Positions 12,609 to 14,226 of a DNA stretch of 14,226 bases are shown piece after piece. Within the stretch, counting starts at the first letter, position 1, and the number at the start of each line of letters is the position of its first letter. Source of the DNA: Alphaproteobacteria bacterium (GTDB taxonomy: Bacteria; Pseudomonadota; Alphaproteobacteria; Micavibrionales; UBA2020); the NCBI GenBank assembly GCA_020853455.1, contig JADYYV010000237.1, positions 1 through 14,226 of the forward strand, given 5' to 3'. Under the pieces are notes generated by a model. The model was not told where the DNA came from. It made no database searches and saw nothing but the letters and a program-made list of their open reading frames with translations. The position numbers were made by a program, and so were the translations under genes.

Positions 12609-12664
12609 CTTGAGGGGCTGCTTTGTTTATGTAATGAAGCCCCTCGGGTCATACCCCTATAGGG
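12609..12664 (+). promoter_or_regulatory. Hairpins in the rpmF leader
   Basis: A perfect 8-bp stem GAGGGGCT / AGCCCCTC (12612-12619 with 12638-12645) can extend to about 11 pairs (12609-12648) with G-U pairs and has an 18-base U-rich loop. It is followed by the palindrome CCCTATAGGG (12655-12664). Placed between promoter and ribosome site, it is a candidate for autoregulation or attenuation of the ribosomal protein gene. Confidence 0.45.
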
Positions 12665-12692
12665 CTAAACTGGAAAGAGAAGAGTACGAGTT

Positions 12693-12869
12693 ATGGCAGT
12701 TCCCAAGAAAAAGACCTCGAAATCGCGCCGCAACATGCGCCGTTCGCACCACGCCCTGTCGTCGCCTTCGGTTGTCGAAGACAAAACGACCGGCGAAATG
12801 GTTCGTCCGCACCATGTCTGCCGCAAAACCGGCATGTACAAAGGCCAAGCCGTTATTGATGTTGATTAA
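12693..12869 (+). CDS. rpmF: 50S ribosomal protein L32, 58 aa
   Basis: Ribosomal protein L32 of the large subunit. The start MAVPKKKTSKSRRNMRRSHHA is diagnostic and the end (HHVCRKTGMYKGQAVID) is typical of proteobacterial L32. It has one Cys, so it is the form without a zinc ribbon. Length is normal. The ATG at 12693 is preceded by a purine-rich GAGAAGAG about 8 bases upstream. It is the first gene of rpmF-plsX-fabH, with 56 bases before plsX. A small hairpin, ATTAACC-ATCC-GGTTAAT (12865-12882), begins inside its stop codon and may tune downstream expression. Confidence 0.97.
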   Translation: MAVPKKKTSKSRRNMRRSHHALSSPSVVEDKTTGEMVRPHHVCRKTGMYKGQAVIDVD

Positions 12870-12882
12870 CCATCCGGTTAAT
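12865..12882 (+). promoter_or_regulatory. Hairpin overlapping the rpmF stop codon
   Basis: ATTAACC / GGTTAAT with an ATCC loop is a perfect 7-bp stem that includes the rpmF stop codon. No T tract follows, so it is not a classical terminator. It may be an RNA stability or coupling element between rpmF and plsX. Confidence 0.4.
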
Positions 12883-12925
12883 CAGTAATCTTGGCTGACC
12901 CGCGGGGAGCGGGAACGGGGTTTCT

Positions 12926-14002
12926 TTGTCTCATCAACTGGTCATAGCACTCGACGGCATGGGCGGCGACAAAGCGCCCCAGATCGTTGTCGAGGGTGCG
13001 CATCTGGCGCGCGAGGCTTATCCCACCGCAAAATTCATCATTTACGGCGACGAAGCGCAGATCAAGCCGCTGGTCGCCAAATATCCGGGGCTGGAACGCA
13101 GCCTCGAAGTGCGCCACACGCCCGACAAAGTCACAGCCCACGACAAACCCGCCCATGCGCTGCGCCACGGCCGCAATTCGTCCATGCGTCTTGCCATCGA
13201 CGCGGTCGCGCGCGGGGAAGCGGATTGCGTCGTATCCGCCGGCAACACGGGCGCGCTGATGGCGATGGCGCTGTTTTCGCTGAAGCGCATGCCGGGCATC
13301 CACCGCCCTGCGATTGCCACCTACATGCCCACCAAAATTCCCGGCCACGGCACGGTGCTGATGGACCTTGGCGCGAATGCCGAATGTACGTCGCAAAACC
13401 TGCTGGAATTCGCGGTGCTTGGCGGATTGTTTTCGCGCGAAATCTTTAAAATCGCCGAGCCCCGCATCGCGCTGCTGAACATCGGGTCGGAAGCCATGAA
13501 GGGCGACGAGCTGGTGCAGGCCGCATCCGAAGTGTTCCAGAAGGCCGACCTGCCCGGCAAATATGTCGGCTTTGCGGAAGGCGACGAGATCATGACCGGC
13601 AATTTCGACGTCGTGGTGACGGACGGCTTCACCGGCAACGTCACTTTAAAAACAATCGAAGGCACGGCAAAGCTCATCAAGCACATGATGAAGGAAGCCT
13701 TTAAGTCGTCCATATGGGCCAAGATCGGCGGCATCCTGTGCCTGCCGGGGCTTGCCATCTGCTATCACGCGCTGAAGAAATTCTCCAAGCGCATCGACCC
13801 GCGCTATTACAACGGTGCAAGTTTACTGGGCCTGCGCGGGCTGTGCATCAAGAGCCACGGCGGCACCGATGGTGTCGGCTTTGCAAATGCCATCGGTGTT
13901 GCGGGCGGTCTGGCCGCCAACAGGTTCACGGCGAAAGTTGAAGCGGAACTTGAACGGCTCGGCTTCTCCGGCGACGCCGCGCCGCAGACAGAGGAAGCAT
14001 AA
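12926..14002 (+). CDS. plsX: Phosphate acyltransferase PlsX, 358 aa, TTG start
   Basis: PlsX converts acyl-ACP and phosphate to acyl-phosphate, the donor used by PlsY to start phospholipid synthesis. It is a peripheral cytosolic enzyme. The family start VIALDGMGGDKAPQIVVEGA is present, as are CVVSAGNTGALMAMALF (about residues 100-116), IATYMP, the LMDLGANAECT motif, LLNIGSE..KGDEL, FAEGDEIMTGNFDVVVTDGFTGNVTLKTIEG and the late YNGASLLGLRG...HGGTDG. The length is normal. The TTG at 12926 is the only sensible start: it gives the usual few residues before the first strand, and GGGG (12917-12920) lies 5 bases upstream. It is followed by fabH after two bases. Confidence 0.97.
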   Translation: MSHQLVIALDGMGGDKAPQIVVEGAHLAREAYPTAKFIIYGDEAQIKPLVAKYPGLERSLEVRHTPDKVTAHDKPAHALRHGRNSSMRLAIDAVARGEADCVVSAGNTGALMAMALFSLKRMPGIHRPAIATYMPTKIPGHGTVLMDLGANAECTSQNLLEFAVLGGLFSREIFKIAEPRIALLNIGSEAMKGDELVQAASEVFQKADLPGKYVGFAEGDEIMTGNFDVVVTDGFTGNVTLKTIEGTAKLIKHMMKEAFKSSIWAKIGGILCLPGLAICYHALKKFSKRIDPRYYNGASLLGLRGLCIKSHGGTDGVGFANAIGVAGGLAANRFTAKVEAELERLGFSGDAAPQTEEA

Positions 14003-14004
14003 CC

Positions 14005-14226
14005 ATGCGTCGTTCCATCATGCTGGGCTGCGGTTCATACCTGCCCGAAAAAATCCTGACCAATGACGATCTTGCGAAAATCGTAGATACCAGCGGCGAA
14101 TGGATCGAACAGCGCACGGGCATCAAGAAGCGCCATATGGCGGCCGCCGGCGAAAAGACATCCGATATGGCAACAGCCGCGGCGAACAAGGCGCTGGCGA
14201 TGGCGGGCTTGAAGGGTTCCGACATC
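14005..14226 (+). CDS. fabH: 3-oxoacyl-ACP synthase III (FabH), 5' part, 74 aa seen
   Basis: FabH condenses acetyl-CoA with malonyl-ACP to start fatty-acid elongation. The visible N-terminus has the family features: GCGSYLPEKILTNDDLA, then VDTSGEWIEQRTGIKKRHMAA and the DMAT.AA..AL helix. The usual SDEWI is SGEWI here. The catalytic Cys-His-Asn triad lies beyond the window edge and cannot be checked. The ATG at 14005 is two bases after the plsX stop codon, with GAGGAAG about 7 bases upstream, so it is translated from the rpmF-plsX transcript. The rest is cut off. Confidence 0.96.
   Translation, partial: MRRSIMLGCGSYLPEKILTNDDLAKIVDTSGEWIEQRTGIKKRHMAAAGEKTSDMATAAANKALAMAGLKGSDI

Noticed and set aside
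1..14226. CRISPR array, integrase, transposase or toxin-antitoxin pair
   Set aside because: No regularly spaced repeats and no such protein motifs were found on either strand.

Overview
The window looks like a chromosomal segment of an alphaproteobacterium. It is GC-rich, with AT-rich promoters. It carries a K+-insensitive-type H+-pyrophosphatase, divergent bamE and yceD (DUF177) genes, and an rpmF-plsX-fabH cluster, which is a familiar arrangement in that class. I cannot fix the order or genus from sequence alone. No rRNA, tRNA, CRISPR array, transposase or integrase was seen, and no stretch over about 300 bases lacks a gene.

Layout, left to right. (1) A small unknown gene ending in a strong intrinsic terminator, then a dispersed inverted-repeat element. 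(2) A minus-strand gene built from two tandem copies of a phage Ead/Ea22-like module. (3) hppA (proton-pumping membrane pyrophosphatase), with stacked inverted repeats upstream, one of which can pair with its Shine-Dalgarno (SD) sequence, and a terminator behind it. (4) An unknown soluble protein with a TTG start, then two overlapping paralogous ankyrin-repeat genes and a second, different repeat element. (5) A MarR-family repressor divergent from an ABC-type efflux ATPase/permease pair, with a 14-bp palindrome between them. (6) Divergent bamE and yceD. (7) A single-domain CheY-like response regulator and a secreted putative zinc metallopeptidase (HELRH motif) with a structured leader. (8) A minus-strand heavy-metal type operon: a Cys/His-rich exported protein, an exported envelope protein, a MerP-like HMA protein and a MerT-like membrane protein. 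The two middle genes each carry one in-frame stop codon. (9) rpmF with a structured leader, plsX, and the start of fabH, which is cut by the window edge.

Themes. rpmF-plsX-fabH links a ribosomal protein to phospholipid and fatty-acid initiation. yceD normally sits next to rpmF, but here about 3.7 kb of accessory genes separates them. Four genes (first ankyrin gene, marR-like, response regulator, Cys-rich protein) have a -10 hexamer only 6 to 10 bases from the start codon and no clear SD, suggesting leaderless or near-leaderless mRNAs. The metal operon, the tandem ankyrin genes and the duplicated Ead-like protein are the least explained parts.
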